The notes under the pieces were generated by a model. It had not been told where the DNA came from, did not search any database, and saw nothing but the letters and a program-made list of their open reading frames with translations. A DNA stretch of 64,000 bases from Polaribacter sp. ALD11 (GTDB lineage: Bacteria; Bacteroidota; Bacteroidia; Flavobacteriales; Flavobacteriaceae). The stretch covers positions 655,001-719,000 of the forward strand of contig NZ_CP025119.1 of the NCBI RefSeq assembly GCF_002831685.1, given 5' to 3'. Below, in pieces: positions 35,217 through 44,726 of the stretch. The first letter of the stretch is position 1, and the number at the start of each line of letters is the position of its first letter. Position numbers and translations under genes: made by a program.

Positions 35217-35807
35217 ATGAAAGTAGTAATCGTATTTAATCACCCTTATAAGGGTAGTTTTTGTAATGCCATTTTGCAATCGGTAACAAACGGACTTACA
35301 AAAGGGAATCACCTAATTGACCTTATTCATTTAGACAAAGACAACTTTAATCCTGTAATGACAGCAGAAGATTTAAGAGCTTTTCGTGATAAAAAACCAA
35401 TTGACCCAAAAGTAATTGATTATAGCAATAGAATAAAAAATGCAGACCATTTAGTGTTTATCTTCCCTATTTGGTGGGAATTAATGCCTGCAATAACAAA
35501 AGGTTTTGTAGACAAAGTAATTTTTCCTGGTACTGCTTACGACTATACAAATGCAAAGAATACAAGAATGATGCCTTTATGGAACAAGTTAAAAGGAGTT
35601 ACAATGATAACGACAATGAATACGCCAAATTATTTATATCGATTTTTATTTGGGAACGCCATAAAAAAAGCAATGCTTTTAGGTACTTTTTGGAAAATAG
35701 GTTTTAAGAATAGAAAATGGATAAGTTATAATCAAGTAAAGCAAGTTAGTAAAGAGAAAAGAGAAAAATGGTTAATTGAACTTGAAAATAAATTCTCTTT
35801 TTTGTAA
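35217..35807 (+). CDS. NAD(P)H oxidoreductase, flavodoxin-2 fold (MdaB/KefF/YwrO-like)
   Basis: 196 residues. The Flavodoxin_2 family shows VVIVFNHPYKGSFCNAI at the start (FMN phosphate loop), HLVFIFPIWWELMPAITKGFVDKV in the middle and a GVTMITTMNTPNYLY strand. These FMN enzymes reduce quinones with NAD(P)H in the cytoplasm and protect against electrophiles. Adjacent to a Crp-type regulator in the same direction, a common regulator-target pairing in Flavobacteriaceae. Length is typical. Confidence 0.85.
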   Translation: MKVVIVFNHPYKGSFCNAILQSVTNGLTKGNHLIDLIHLDKDNFNPVMTAEDLRAFRDKKPIDPKVIDYSNRIKNADHLVFIFPIWWELMPAITKGFVDKVIFPGTAYDYTNAKNTRMMPLWNKLKGVTMITTMNTPNYLYRFLFGNAIKKAMLLGTFWKIGFKNRKWISYNQVKQVSKEKREKWLIELENKFSFL

Positions 35808-35956
35808 CGAAAAGAAAAGGCAATAGCACCCAAGCAAAGTAATCCCTCAATAAAAATCAGCAAAATAGTACTTTTAGTCGATAATTAATAAGAGTATTAG
35901 TTCCTTAGCATTAAGAAGAAATTTAATTCCTTTTAGAGTGCAGAACAGCTAAATTG

Positions 35957-36038
35957 TGGGGAGAGCAGGATTCGAACCTGCGAAGACGTAGTCAACGGAG
36001 TTACAGTCCGTCCTCGTTGGCCGCTTGAGTATCTCCCC
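35957..36038 (-). tRNA. tRNA-Tyr (anticodon GTA)
   Basis: Reading the - strand, a GGGGAGA acceptor stem starts at 36,038 and pairs with TCTCCCC. The anticodon loop contains CTGTAAC (GTA). A long variable arm and the T arm GGTTCGAATCC are present. 82 nt with discriminator A and no encoded CCA, usual for a class II tyrosine tRNA. Confidence 0.95.
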
Positions 36039-36191
36039 TATCATTTATTGTTTCAATGAACGTGCAAATTACTCTCGTAATGCATTGTTTTTTTTAAAGA
36101 TTGCGAATATACAAAGTTTTCATACATGTCCTAAAAAAAGCGTGTTTTTTTTCAACTTTATTTTTTAGGTAAGTAGTAGGTTTTAAGAATC

Positions 36192-37105
36192 TGTCATTGC
36201 GAGGCACAGCTTGTTGCGAGGTACGAAGCAAAAGCAATCTCTTTATTATTGCATTCTATTTATTGTGTACGCACTCTTACCTTCCATTCTTTATGTGAGA
36301 TTGCCACGTCGTTCCTCCTCGCAATGACACTCGAATCTGTTATTGCGAAGCCGAAGCAAAAGCAATCTGTTTATTATTGCATTCTATTTATTGTGTACGC
36401 ACTCTTAACTGCCATTCTTTATGTGAGATTGCCACGTCGTTCCTCCTTGCAATGACACTCGAATCTGTCATTGCGAGGCACAGCTTGTTGCGAGGTACGA
36501 AGCAAAAGCAATCTGTTTACTATTACATCTATTTTTTGTATACGCACTTTTAACCGCCATTCTTTACGTGAGATTGCCATGTCGTTTCTCTTCGCAATGA
36601 CACTCGAATCTGTCATTGCGAGGCACGAAGCAATCTGTTTACTATTACATCTTATTTATTGTGTACGCATTCTTATCTTCCATTCTTTATGTGAGATTAC
36701 CACGTCGTTCCTCCTCGTAATGACACTCGAATCTGTCATTGCGAGGCACGAAGCAATCTGTTTACTATTACATTCTATTTATTGTGTACGCACTCTTAAC
36801 TGCCATTCTTTACGTGAGATTGCCATGTCGTTTCTCTTCGCAATGACACTCGAATCGTCATTGCGAAGCCGAAGCAAAAGCAATCTCTTTATTTTTGCAT
36901 TCTATTTATTGTGTACGCACTCTTACCTTCCATTCTTTATGTGAGATTGCCACGTCGTAGCTACTCGCAATGACACTCGAATCTGTCATTGCGAGGCACG
37001 AAGCAATCTGTTTATTATTGCATTTTATTTATTGTGTGCACTCTTAACTGCCATTCTTTATGTGAGATTGCCACGTCGTTCCCCCTCGAAATGACACTCG
37101 AATCC
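36192..37105. repeat. REP-like palindromic repeat block A, about seven units
   Basis: Each 120-140-bp unit pairs TGTCATTGCGAGGCACGAAG...CAATCT with GTGAGATTGCCACGTCGTTC...CGCAATGACAC, mutually inverted, so every unit can form a long hairpin. Some units carry an extra AGCTTGTTGCGAGGTAC insertion. Reading frames across this stretch are by-products of the repeat. Confidence 0.9.
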
Positions 37106-37411
37106 ATTTAACCTACCTCGAATCTGCCTCGGGTTTGCTCCCTAAAAAGTCCATTTTTAAAAAATAAGGACTTCCAGTCTTCGAACCAAGCCCGAACCAA
37201 ACCCGAACAAAACCCTCTAAAAAGGTTGTTTTTGTGTCATTACGTGTCAGCAGCGGTCATTATGTTTTATACCGTGTCTAAATGTGTCAGTAGCGGTCAG
37301 TACCGTTTACAAACCGTCAGTTTGTGTCAATACATGTCAGCAAGTGTCAAGTGTTTGTAAGTGTGAGTTTTAGGTTTTAGATTTGACATCTATTAATCAT
37401 AAAAAAAAATT
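37106..37411. other. Leader region with short TGTCA motifs and CCCGAACCAA repeats
   Basis: No gene. 37,180-37,205 has three spaced copies of an AGCCCGAACC/ACCCGAAC motif. 37,230-37,365 has about ten copies of GTCA, many as GTGTCAG or GCGGTCA, at irregular spacing, directly upstream of the DUF6266 gene. Function unknown. Confidence 0.5.
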
Positions 37412-38053
37412 ATGGCAACATTTGAAAAAGGAATACTTGGCGGATTTTCTGGCAAAGTAGGCAACGTAGTAGGCGCTAGATGGCGAGGTAAAAATGTAAT
37501 GCGAAGTTTACCACAGCGTGGTAATTATACAGCTACCGCAAAACAGGAAGAACAACGTCAAAAATTTAAAACCGTTATTGGTTTTTTAAGTCCGATTGTA
37601 GCGATATTAAATCGTTATTTTGGGAATACACAGGGCGATAAATCGCGTTCTAACTTGGCAACTTCTTATCATCTTAAAAATGCAGTAGTAAGCAGCCCAT
37701 TGGGCATGGTAATGGATTATGCCAAAGTATTGGTAAGCAAAGGAGATTTAAGAGGAATTGATGGTGGTACTATGACTGCAGCAGCCGGACGCATTCTAAA
37801 TTTTGGATGGCAAGACAATAGCGGCCAAGGGAAAGCCACAACTACCGATGCTTTTATGGTGGTGGTCTATGCACCCGACCTAAATTTGTTTTATAGCAAT
37901 TTGGCAGTTGCCACCAGAGATGCCACAACGGCAACCGTAACATTACCCGATTTTATGGCAAGTTTTGAGGTGGAAGTTTGGGCATCTTTTACCAAGCCAG
38001 AAACCAATTTTGCGGCAATAAGCACCTATATGGGTACTGTTACCGTACTGTAA
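37412..38053 (+). CDS. DUF6266 family protein
   Basis: 213 residues. The N-terminus MATFEKGILGGFSGKVGNVV, then GARWRGKNVMRSLP, is the hallmark of this Bacteroidota-restricted family. The rest holds TARQ-like alternating strands ending in an immunoglobulin-like half (DAFMVVVYAPDLN ... VTLPDFMASFEVEVWASF). There is no signal peptide. The family has no established function; genes of this kind often vary in copy number between related genomes. It stands alone between repeat block A and a small HTH gene. Confidence 0.75.
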   Translation: MATFEKGILGGFSGKVGNVVGARWRGKNVMRSLPQRGNYTATAKQEEQRQKFKTVIGFLSPIVAILNRYFGNTQGDKSRSNLATSYHLKNAVVSSPLGMVMDYAKVLVSKGDLRGIDGGTMTAAAGRILNFGWQDNSGQGKATTTDAFMVVVYAPDLNLFYSNLAVATRDATTATVTLPDFMASFEVEVWASFTKPETNFAAISTYMGTVTVL

Positions 38054-38188
38054 AAACAGCATTCATACACAGGTTATTTAGAACGTGTTTGCGTATAACA
38101 ACAAAATGTTATGCGTACACACGTTTTTTTTCAATCCTTATTTTTGTTGTACAATTTCTAAAAAGACTGCGAACCGTTTGCTAATTGT

Positions 38189-38446
38189 TTACGAATTATT
38201 TACATTTCTAAGCGCCTTGTGTATAAACAACTTATTTAATAAGTGTTTGGGGTACATGGGGCTATGACCTAATTTAAAACTAGGTATGTTGTGGTGTTTT
38301 CGCAACCTGTACATGGTGCTGCGGCTTACATTTAAATGTGCCATGGCTTCTTCTGTAGTAAGCCATACTTCATTTTCGAATAAATGGGCATCGAATTCTA
38401 AATGCCTGTTTTGTAAAACGGGTTGGTCTTTTTTTTCTTTTTTCAT
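38189..38446 (-). CDS. Small excisionase-like helix-turn-helix protein
   Basis: 85 residues. EVWLTTEEAMAHLNVSRSTMYRLRKHHNIPSFKLGHSPMY is a MerR/excisionase-type winged HTH (HTH_17). Such proteins act as excisionases or small regulators of mobile elements, but no integrase lies nearby. It converges with the DUF6266 gene, 135 bp apart. Intact length and normal start. Confidence 0.7.
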   Translation of the reverse strand: MKKEKKDQPVLQNRHLEFDAHLFENEVWLTTEEAMAHLNVSRSTMYRLRKHHNIPSFKLGHSPMYPKHLLNKLFIHKALRNVNNS

Positions 38447-38784
38447 AAGTATTTTTTCTTAGCAATGTACCCTGTTGAAATTGAGTGTTTTATGCGCTAA
38501 TATAAATAAAATTTTATAGGTATAAATACGCGATTGTTGCTTTTTAATAAAAGTGGCCTTTTTTCTAAAAGTTACCATGTGTTGCTTTTAAAAGAAATTG
38601 AGTAATTTCTTTTAATTTTACTACAATTCAATTCGGATAATTATAGGTATCTATAAAAAGTGAAATTTCTTCAATAGATTTTTCTATCAGTTCTTTTTTA
38701 CTTCTCGCTGTTTTTATTTTAGATCATAATTGTAAAATATAAATAATGTTAATTTCATCTCTATGAATAACTCTAACTCAAAAT
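38447..38784. other. Intergenic, no gene seen
   Basis: AT-rich, without a convincing frame or hairpin. A single worn REP-like copy follows at about 38,785-38,830, just past the GIY-YIG stop. Confidence 0.4.
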
Positions 38785-38839
38785 CTACTCTTTGTGTGAG
38801 ATTGCTTCATTCTTCGAAATAACACACTGCTTGCAATAA

Positions 38840-39118
38840 CTATAACAGATGCTTCCAATTAGGATTCATACTTTCTATTAATGCTACTTTATTTGCTCTA
38901 TTACCCGCTTTTAATTGTTTTTCTCTTGCAATAGCATCACCAATCATTTGAAACGATTCAAAATACACCAGTTTATCTAAATTATACCGAGCCGTAAACG
39001 ATTTTTGATCAACCTTATTGCGGTGTTGTTTTATTCGCTGTTCTAAATTAGATGTTACACCAACATATAGTGTGGTGTTATTTTTATTGGTTAGTATGTA
39101 TATAAAGCCTGGTTTCAT
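38840..39118 (-). CDS. Single-domain GIY-YIG nuclease
   Basis: 92 residues from the ATG at 39,118. A longer in-frame start at 39,193 lies inside the REP-like repeat and adds repeat-encoded residues (MQQAVPRNDE), so it was rejected. The GIY-YIG core is GFIYILTNKNNTTLYVGVTSNL (the YIL and YVG tyrosines), with catalytic Arg in EQRIKQHRN and Glu in IAREKQLKAGNR. UvrC/YhbQ-like. Such proteins are common in Bacteroidota and usually unassigned. It is bracketed by REP-like repeats on both sides, the nearest only about 20 bp upstream of its start. Confidence 0.85.
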   Translation of the reverse strand: MKPGFIYILTNKNNTTLYVGVTSNLEQRIKQHRNKVDQKSFTARYNLDKLVYFESFQMIGDAIAREKQLKAGNRANKVALIESMNPNWKHLL

Positions 39119-39139
39119 CTTTTCAATTATATTCGTATC

Positions 39140-40487
39140 TGTTATTGCGAGGTTTTTTTTACACTCGTCATTGCGAGGTACAGCCTGTTGCAAGGTACGA
39201 AGCTAAAGCAATCTGTTAATTAGAATGTTCTATGCTTCCTGTTCTTACTGTTGCGTTCTACTCTTTACGTGAGATTGCTTCATGCTTCGCAATGACACTC
39301 AGAACCTGTTCTTACTGTTGCGTCCTCCTCTTTATGTGAGATTGCTTCATACTTCGCAATGACACTCAGAATTTGTTCTTTACACTCGTCATTGCGAGGC
39401 ACGAAGCAATCTGTTAATTAGAACGTTCTATGCCTTCTGTTATTACTGTTGCGTTCTACTCTTTACGTGAGATTGCTTCATGCTTCGCAATGACACTCGT
39501 ACCCTGTTCTTACTGTTATGCTCTCCTCGTTACGTGAGATTGCTTCATACTTCGCAATGACACTCGTACCCTGTTCTTACTGTTACGTTCTCCTCTTTAC
39601 GTGAGATTGCTTCATACTTCGCAATGACACTCAAACCCTGTTCTTACTGTTACGTTCTCCTCTTTACGTGAGATTGCTTCATACTTCGCAATGACACTCA
39701 TACCCTGCTCTTTACACTCGTCATTGCGAGGTACGAAGCAATCTGTTAATTAGAACGTTCTATGCTTTCTGTTCTTACTGTTACGTTCTCCTCTTTACGT
39801 GAGATTGCTTCATGCTTCGCAATGACACTCAGAACCTGTTCTTTACACTCGTCATTGCGAGGTACGAAGCAATCCGTTAATTAGAACGTTCTATGCTTCC
39901 TGTTATTACTGTTGAGTTCTCCTCTTTACGTGAGATTGCTTCATACTTCGCAATGACACTCGTACCCTGTTCTTACTGTTATGCTCTCCTCGTTACGTGA
40001 GATTGCTTCATACTTCGCAATGACACTCGTACCCTGTTCTTACTGTTGCGTTCTCCTCTTTATGTGAGATTGCTTCATACTTCGCAATGACACTCAGAAT
40101 TTGTTCTTTACACTCGTCATTGCGAGGCACGAAGCAATCTGTTAATTAGAACGTTCTATTCTTTCTGTTATTACTGTTGCGTTCTCCTCTTTACGTGAGA
40201 TTGCTTCATACTTCGCAATGACACTCAAACCCTGTTCTTACTGTTGCGTCCTCCTCTTTACGTGAGATTGCTTCATACTTCGCAATGACACTCATACCCT
40301 TTCTTACTGTTACGTTCTCCTCTTTACGTGAGATTGCTTCATACTTCGCAATGACACTCGTGCCCTGTTCTTACTGTTGCGTTCTCCTCTTTACGTGAGA
40401 TTGCTTCATGCTTCGCAATGACACTCGTACCCTATTCTTACTGTTGCGTTCTCCTCTTTACGTGAGATTGCTTCATGCTTCGCAATG
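39140..40487. repeat. REP-like palindromic repeat block B, about 15 short and 5 inverse units
   Basis: The main unit is about 66 bp and contains GTGAGATTGCTTCATACTTC then GCAATGACACTC, followed by a CTGTTCTTACTGTTRCGTTC spacer. About five inverse units (CATTGCGAGGTACGAAGCAA then TCTGTTAATTAGAACGTTCT) interrupt it near 39,168, 39,390, 39,720, 39,853 and 40,118. Inverse and main units are complementary and can form long hairpins. The block ends about 20 bp from the stop of the ABC permease gene. Confidence 0.9.
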
Positions 40488-40507
40488 ACTATTATAAATG
40501 AAAAACT

Positions 40508-43045
40508 TTACACCTCTTTTCTCAACACCTCTAAAGGCGGACTTCTTAAAACCGATTTTAAATTACTGATACCAATAAGTACCACTAAAAAAGTAACTCC
40601 AGGTAAAAAGACTAGAAAAGGAATTACGGAGGGTATAAAAGGTTCTTTAAATAAAAAGGTGGCCAATAACTGACTCCCAATTAAAGACAATAAAATACCT
40701 GTTAAACTTCCTAAGATTCCTAAATAGACATATTCTAAGGCTGTAATTTGTAAAATTTGTTTGCTTTTTGCTCCTAAAGTTCTTAGCAAAACACTTTCTT
40801 TAATTCGCTGGTATTTGCTGTTTCTAACAGCACCTATGAGCACAATAAAACCTGTTAAAATGCTAAAAAATGCCATAAAATTAATAATCCATGAGATTTT
40901 ATCTAAAATACCTTCTACAAGCGTAAATACTTGTCTTAAATCTAAAATAGTTACATTGGGGAATTGTTGTACCAAGTCTCTTTGTAAGGCTGCGGAATCT
41001 TCTTTGTTAGAGACATGTGTGGTCATCACATTAAATTTCGGTGCATTTTCTAATACTCCGGTTGGAAATAAAATTGAAAAATTGACCTTCATACTACTCC
41101 AATCTACTTTTCGAATACTCCCTACAATCGTTTCCATCAATACTCCTTGAATATTAAAAACAACGGCATCTCCTACCTCTAAATTTGCATCTCTGGCAAT
41201 ATTGTCTGCAATAGATATATAAATAGGCGTTCCTGGTGTTCTTTTTCTTGTAAAATCGCCCGCTACAATCTCTTCTGTTGCAGATAAAGCATCTCTGTAG
41301 GTAACTCTAAATTCTCTATTTAAAATCCACTTACGCATTTTAACCGTACTGTCTTTGCGAATCTCATTTACAGATGTACCTCGAATGCTTTGCATGCGCA
41401 TGGTAATGATGGGTATGTTATCGATTACTTCTAAGCCTTTGCTTTTAAAGGTTTCTAAAAGTGCCGTTTCTTGAGTACTTTGCACGTCCATTAAAATGAT
41501 ATTGGCATCACTTTTTTTATTTTCAATAGCCGTTTTAACAAGTAAAATATCTTTGGTAAAATACAACGTACTTATTAAAAAAGTACCAAAACCAATAGCC
41601 AAAACAAGCACCATGGTTTGGTTGTTGGGGCGAAATAAGTTTAACAAACTTTGGCGATTGGTATAGCCCCAAGAACTTGGAAAGTATTTTTTAATTAGCT
41701 TAATAAAGATATTCGCTACACCTGTCATAATAGCAAATGTGATAGAAATACCAAGTGTAAAAAACAAACCATTTAGGGCATCTTTTAGAATCCAAAAAGA
41801 AAACAAAAAGATAAAAAGTAGTATTAAAAACCCTACTGCAATTCGTGCTATTTTAGGCTTTTGTAAATTGTCTTCAGCACCTCTTAAAACTTCTAATGGC
41901 GATACATACCAAGTGCCTAATAATGGTAATAATGCAAATAAAACAGACATTACAACACCCAAAGCAACCCCCATAATTATAGGCCAAATAGAAATTGATA
42001 CGGCTACATTAAAGGGTAAAAAATCTTGTAAAATATAAGGGAATGCATATTGTAAAGCTGTTCCTATGGCAGACCCAATTACACCACCAATAAACCCGAT
42101 ACTTATAATTTGAAGCAAATACATTAAAAATGTTTGCTTTCTAGAGGCTCCTAAACATTTTAAAACAGCTACATTTTTTAGTTTTTCTTTGATATAAATA
42201 TGTACAGAACTCGCAATACCAATACACCCTAATAAAAGGGCAATAAAAGCAACTAGATTTAAAAACCGACTCACATTATCATACCTTCTTCCCAAACGTT
42301 CGCTTGTACTTGTATGGGTGTCTAAATCAGCATTTTCAGCTTTAAGAATTGGATTTATTTTTTCATCCAATCTTTCTAAATCCGTTGTTGGAGCTTCAAA
42401 AAAGTATTGGTATTCTTTTCTACTACCTACTTGCAACAATGCGGTTTCTTCTAAAAAACGATAAGGAATTAAAACGGTTGGTGCTATAGAAGATGAAATC
42501 GCTGTACTACCCGGAATTGATTTTAAAGCACCTAAAATGGGAATTGTAAGTTTGCCTAATTTTATTGAATCGCCCGGATTTAGATTGTATTGCAATAGCA
42601 ACGTAGCATCTACCAATGCACCGCCTATTTCTTGATAATTTTTACCAGCAGCTACAGGATCTGTTGCTAAATCTCCGTAAAAAGGGAACGCACCTTCAAT
42701 AGCCCTTACTTTTACTAATTTGGTGCCATTATTTTTAGGGAAAGCAGCCATAGAAACAAAGTTCACTTCAGAAGCAGTTGCTCCTAAAGAATCTATAATT
42801 GCCTGTACTTTTTTAGAAGGAATTTGTTTGCTATCAATAATAAAATCGGCACCCATTAAGGCTTTCGATTGTAGTTGTATGTTTTGTTTTAAATTATCAC
42901 TAAATAATTGAATGGAAACCACTGCTGCAATGCCTAATATAATAGATGCCATAAAGAGCATTAATCTAGAAAGGCTTGCTTTACCGTCTCTCCAAGCCAT
43001 TTTTAAAAGCCATTTAAAATTTGCTTTAGAATTGATCTTGCTCAT
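40508..43045 (-). CDS. ABC transporter permease, YbbP-like (FtsX/MacB superfamily)
   Basis: 845 residues. An N-terminal helix (AMRDG-type start, LMLFMASIILGIAAVVSIQLF) is followed by a large extracytoplasmic domain and two FtsX-type three- or four-helix blocks (about residues 255-380 and 715-840), as in E. coli YbbP. ECLG-like coupling motif KNVAVLKCLGASRKQ is present, and RIKESVLLRTLGAKSKQ in the second block. It abuts the ATPase gene upstream (shared base at 43,045). Predicted to move lipids or envelope molecules. Substrate unknown. Confidence 0.85.
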   Translation of the reverse strand: MSKINSKANFKWLLKMAWRDGKASLSRLMLFMASIILGIAAVVSIQLFSDNLKQNIQLQSKALMGADFIIDSKQIPSKKVQAIIDSLGATASEVNFVSMAAFPKNNGTKLVKVRAIEGAFPFYGDLATDPVAAGKNYQEIGGALVDATLLLQYNLNPGDSIKLGKLTIPILGALKSIPGSTAISSSIAPTVLIPYRFLEETALLQVGSRKEYQYFFEAPTTDLERLDEKINPILKAENADLDTHTSTSERLGRRYDNVSRFLNLVAFIALLLGCIGIASSVHIYIKEKLKNVAVLKCLGASRKQTFLMYLLQIISIGFIGGVIGSAIGTALQYAFPYILQDFLPFNVAVSISIWPIIMGVALGVVMSVLFALLPLLGTWYVSPLEVLRGAEDNLQKPKIARIAVGFLILLFIFLFSFWILKDALNGLFFTLGISITFAIMTGVANIFIKLIKKYFPSSWGYTNRQSLLNLFRPNNQTMVLVLAIGFGTFLISTLYFTKDILLVKTAIENKKSDANIILMDVQSTQETALLETFKSKGLEVIDNIPIITMRMQSIRGTSVNEIRKDSTVKMRKWILNREFRVTYRDALSATEEIVAGDFTRKRTPGTPIYISIADNIARDANLEVGDAVVFNIQGVLMETIVGSIRKVDWSSMKVNFSILFPTGVLENAPKFNVMTTHVSNKEDSAALQRDLVQQFPNVTILDLRQVFTLVEGILDKISWIINFMAFFSILTGFIVLIGAVRNSKYQRIKESVLLRTLGAKSKQILQITALEYVYLGILGSLTGILLSLIGSQLLATFLFKEPFIPSVIPFLVFLPGVTFLVVLIGISNLKSVLRSPPLEVLRKEV

Positions 43046-43734
43046 TAAATAGTGTTGGTTTTTTCGTTTGAAGTAATCTTCCCTCCTTTTAAGCGTAAAA
43101 TTTGTTGTGTTCTGTTTGCCAAATCTAAATCGTGTGTAATAATTACCAAAGTAGTGCCGGCTTCTTTGTTCAATTCAAAAAGTAATTGAATTACCTTTTC
43201 GCCTGTTTCTTCGTCTAAATTTCCGGTGGGTTCATCGGCAAATAAAATAGACGGTTTGTTAGAAAAAGCTCTTGCCAATGCCACGCGTTGTTGTTCTCCG
43301 CCAGATAATTGAGACGGATAATGGTGCAAACGATCTGCTAACCCTACCTTTTCTAATAAAGCGATACCAAATTTAGTTGCATTTTTTTCGCCTTGCAATT
43401 CTAAAGGTACAATGACGTTTTCTAAAGCGGTTAATGTAGGAAGCAGTTGAAAGTTCTGAAAAATAAAGCCTACTTCTTTGTTTCTTAATGCCGCACGTTC
43501 ATCTTCATTTAAATTCTGTAGAGGGATGCCGCATAGTTCAACGGTTCCTGAACTTGGGTAATCTAAACCTGCACACAAGCCTAATAACGTAGTTTTACCA
43601 CTTCCAGATGGACCTACAATTGAAAAAACACTTCCTTTTGCTACTTCAAAAAAAATATGACTAATTACTGTTAATTTTTTAGATCCACTGCTATACGTTT
43701 TCTCTAAATCATTAATCTTTAATATATTTGACAT
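43045..43734 (-). CDS. ABC transporter ATP-binding protein, YbbA/LolD-like
   Basis: 229 residues. Walker [18 protein letters not shown]-loop [10 protein letters not shown], signature [14 protein letters not shown], Walker [13 protein letters not shown] and the H-loop ITHD are all intact. MacB/LolD-type subfamily. It forms the ATPase of the permease it abuts. Divergent from the TesA-like gene 27 bp away, the same three-gene neighbourhood as tesA-ybbA-ybbP in E. coli. Confidence 0.9.
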   Translation of the reverse strand: MSNILKINDLEKTYSSGSKKLTVISHIFFEVAKGSVFSIVGPSGSGKTTLLGLCAGLDYPSSGTVELCGIPLQNLNEDERAALRNKEVGFIFQNFQLLPTLTALENVIVPLELQGEKNATKFGIALLEKVGLADRLHHYPSQLSGGEQQRVALARAFSNKPSILFADEPTGNLDEETGEKVIQLLFELNKEAGTTLVIITHDLDLANRTQQILRLKGGKITSNEKTNTI

Positions 43735-43761
43735 TATTTTTATTTAATTTTTATCTAAAAT

Positions 43762-44505
43762 ATGCTGATGTTGAAAAATAAACAATTACTGAAACATACC
43801 AACAATAGAATACCAAATGTTTTCTTAAAATTTTGTTGTTTTTCTTTGTTGGTATTTCTTTGCGCTTGTAAATCGGATGTTCCTAAAAAAGCAACAACTA
43901 TAGAAACCACGACTCCTAAAACTCAAATTAAGCAACCTGAAAAAAATGCTGTTAAAAGAATTGTTTTTTTTGGTGATAGTTTAACTGCTGGTTACGGTTT
44001 AACAGATGTTACCGATGCTTTTCCTGGAATTATTCAACATAAAATAGATTCTTTACAATTAGATTACAGTATTGTAAATTCTGGTGTAAGTGGAGAAACT
44101 ACTTCGGGTGGAAAAAATAGAATCGATTGGGTTTTAAATGAAAAACCAAGCATTTTTGTTTTAGAATTGGGCGCAAATGATGGTTTAAGAGGTGTTCCTT
44201 TAAAACAAACAAAAGAAAATCTACAAGCCATTATAACTGCAGTTAAAAACAAGTATCCTACTACAAAAATTGTTTTAGCAGGCATGCAAATTCCGCCTAA
44301 TATGGGACAAGATTATACTTCTGAATTTAAAAATATATTTCCTGCATTGGCAAAAAAAAATGAGGTGTATTTAATTCCTTTTTTATTAGAAAATGTTGGT
44401 GGTACTGCCGCTTTAAATCAGTCAGACGGTATTCATCCAACAAAAGAAGGACATCAAATATTGGCTAAAAATGTTTGGGCTGTTTTAGCGCCTTTACTTA
44501 AATAA
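43762..44505 (+). CDS. tesA: SGNH/GDSL arylesterase, TesA-like lipoprotein
   Basis: 247 residues. The N-terminus (FCCFSLLVFLCAC) is a lipoprotein signal, so the enzyme is periplasmic and membrane-tethered, unlike soluble E. coli TesA. SGNH blocks are seen: VFFGDSLTAGYGL (Ser), SGVSGETTSGG (Gly), LELGANDGLRG (Asn) and SDGIHPTKEGHQI (Asp, His). It hydrolyses acyl esters or thioesters, perhaps of lysophospholipids. Divergent linkage to the YbbAP-type transporter suggests a shared role in envelope lipid handling. Confidence 0.85.
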   Translation: MLMLKNKQLLKHTNNRIPNVFLKFCCFSLLVFLCACKSDVPKKATTIETTTPKTQIKQPEKNAVKRIVFFGDSLTAGYGLTDVTDAFPGIIQHKIDSLQLDYSIVNSGVSGETTSGGKNRIDWVLNEKPSIFVLELGANDGLRGVPLKQTKENLQAIITAVKNKYPTTKIVLAGMQIPPNMGQDYTSEFKNIFPALAKKNEVYLIPFLLENVGGTAALNQSDGIHPTKEGHQILAKNVWAVLAPLLK

Positions 44506-44549
44506 AGCCATTAAGATGCTTTACGTATCGAACCTATATGTAGCTAAAA

Positions 44550-44726
44550 TTATTTTTTATTCTTTCGCTTCTTTCTCCAAAGAATATAAAATAAAAAAGC
44601 TAAAATAGGCATAATGATAATTACAATCACTTCAAATGGATCTGTAAAATCTAACGGTTGGTTATCGTCTGGATTTGGCGTACCTATTGGTAATTGTAAG
44701 ATTAAGGTGTTATATATTGCGAGCAT
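44550..44726 (-). CDS. Small single-helix membrane protein, 58 residues
   Basis: The frame reads MLAIYNTLILQLPIGTPNPD, then a DDNQPLDFTDP segment, one transmembrane helix (VIVIIIMPILAFLFYILW) and a very basic tail (RKKRKNKK). Small proteins of this layout recur in flavobacteria; the function is unknown. The intact frame and positive-inside tail support a real gene. Confidence 0.6.
   Translation of the reverse strand: MLAIYNTLILQLPIGTPNPDDNQPLDFTDPFEVIVIIIMPILAFLFYILWRKKRKNKK

Noticed and set aside
36249..36944. Open frames across the repeat block at 36,192-37,105
   Set aside because: The translations repeat the palindromic REP-like unit (SLREIATSFLLAMTLESVIA) and have no start context. They are products of the repeat, not genes.
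39119..39193. Longer N-terminus for the GIY-YIG protein
   Set aside because: The extra residues are encoded by the REP-like repeat. The domain begins right after the ATG at 39,118.
36192..40487. Regular repeats considered as a CRISPR array
   Set aside because: Units are palindromic, 66-140 bp, with similar rather than unique spacers, and no cas gene is in the window.
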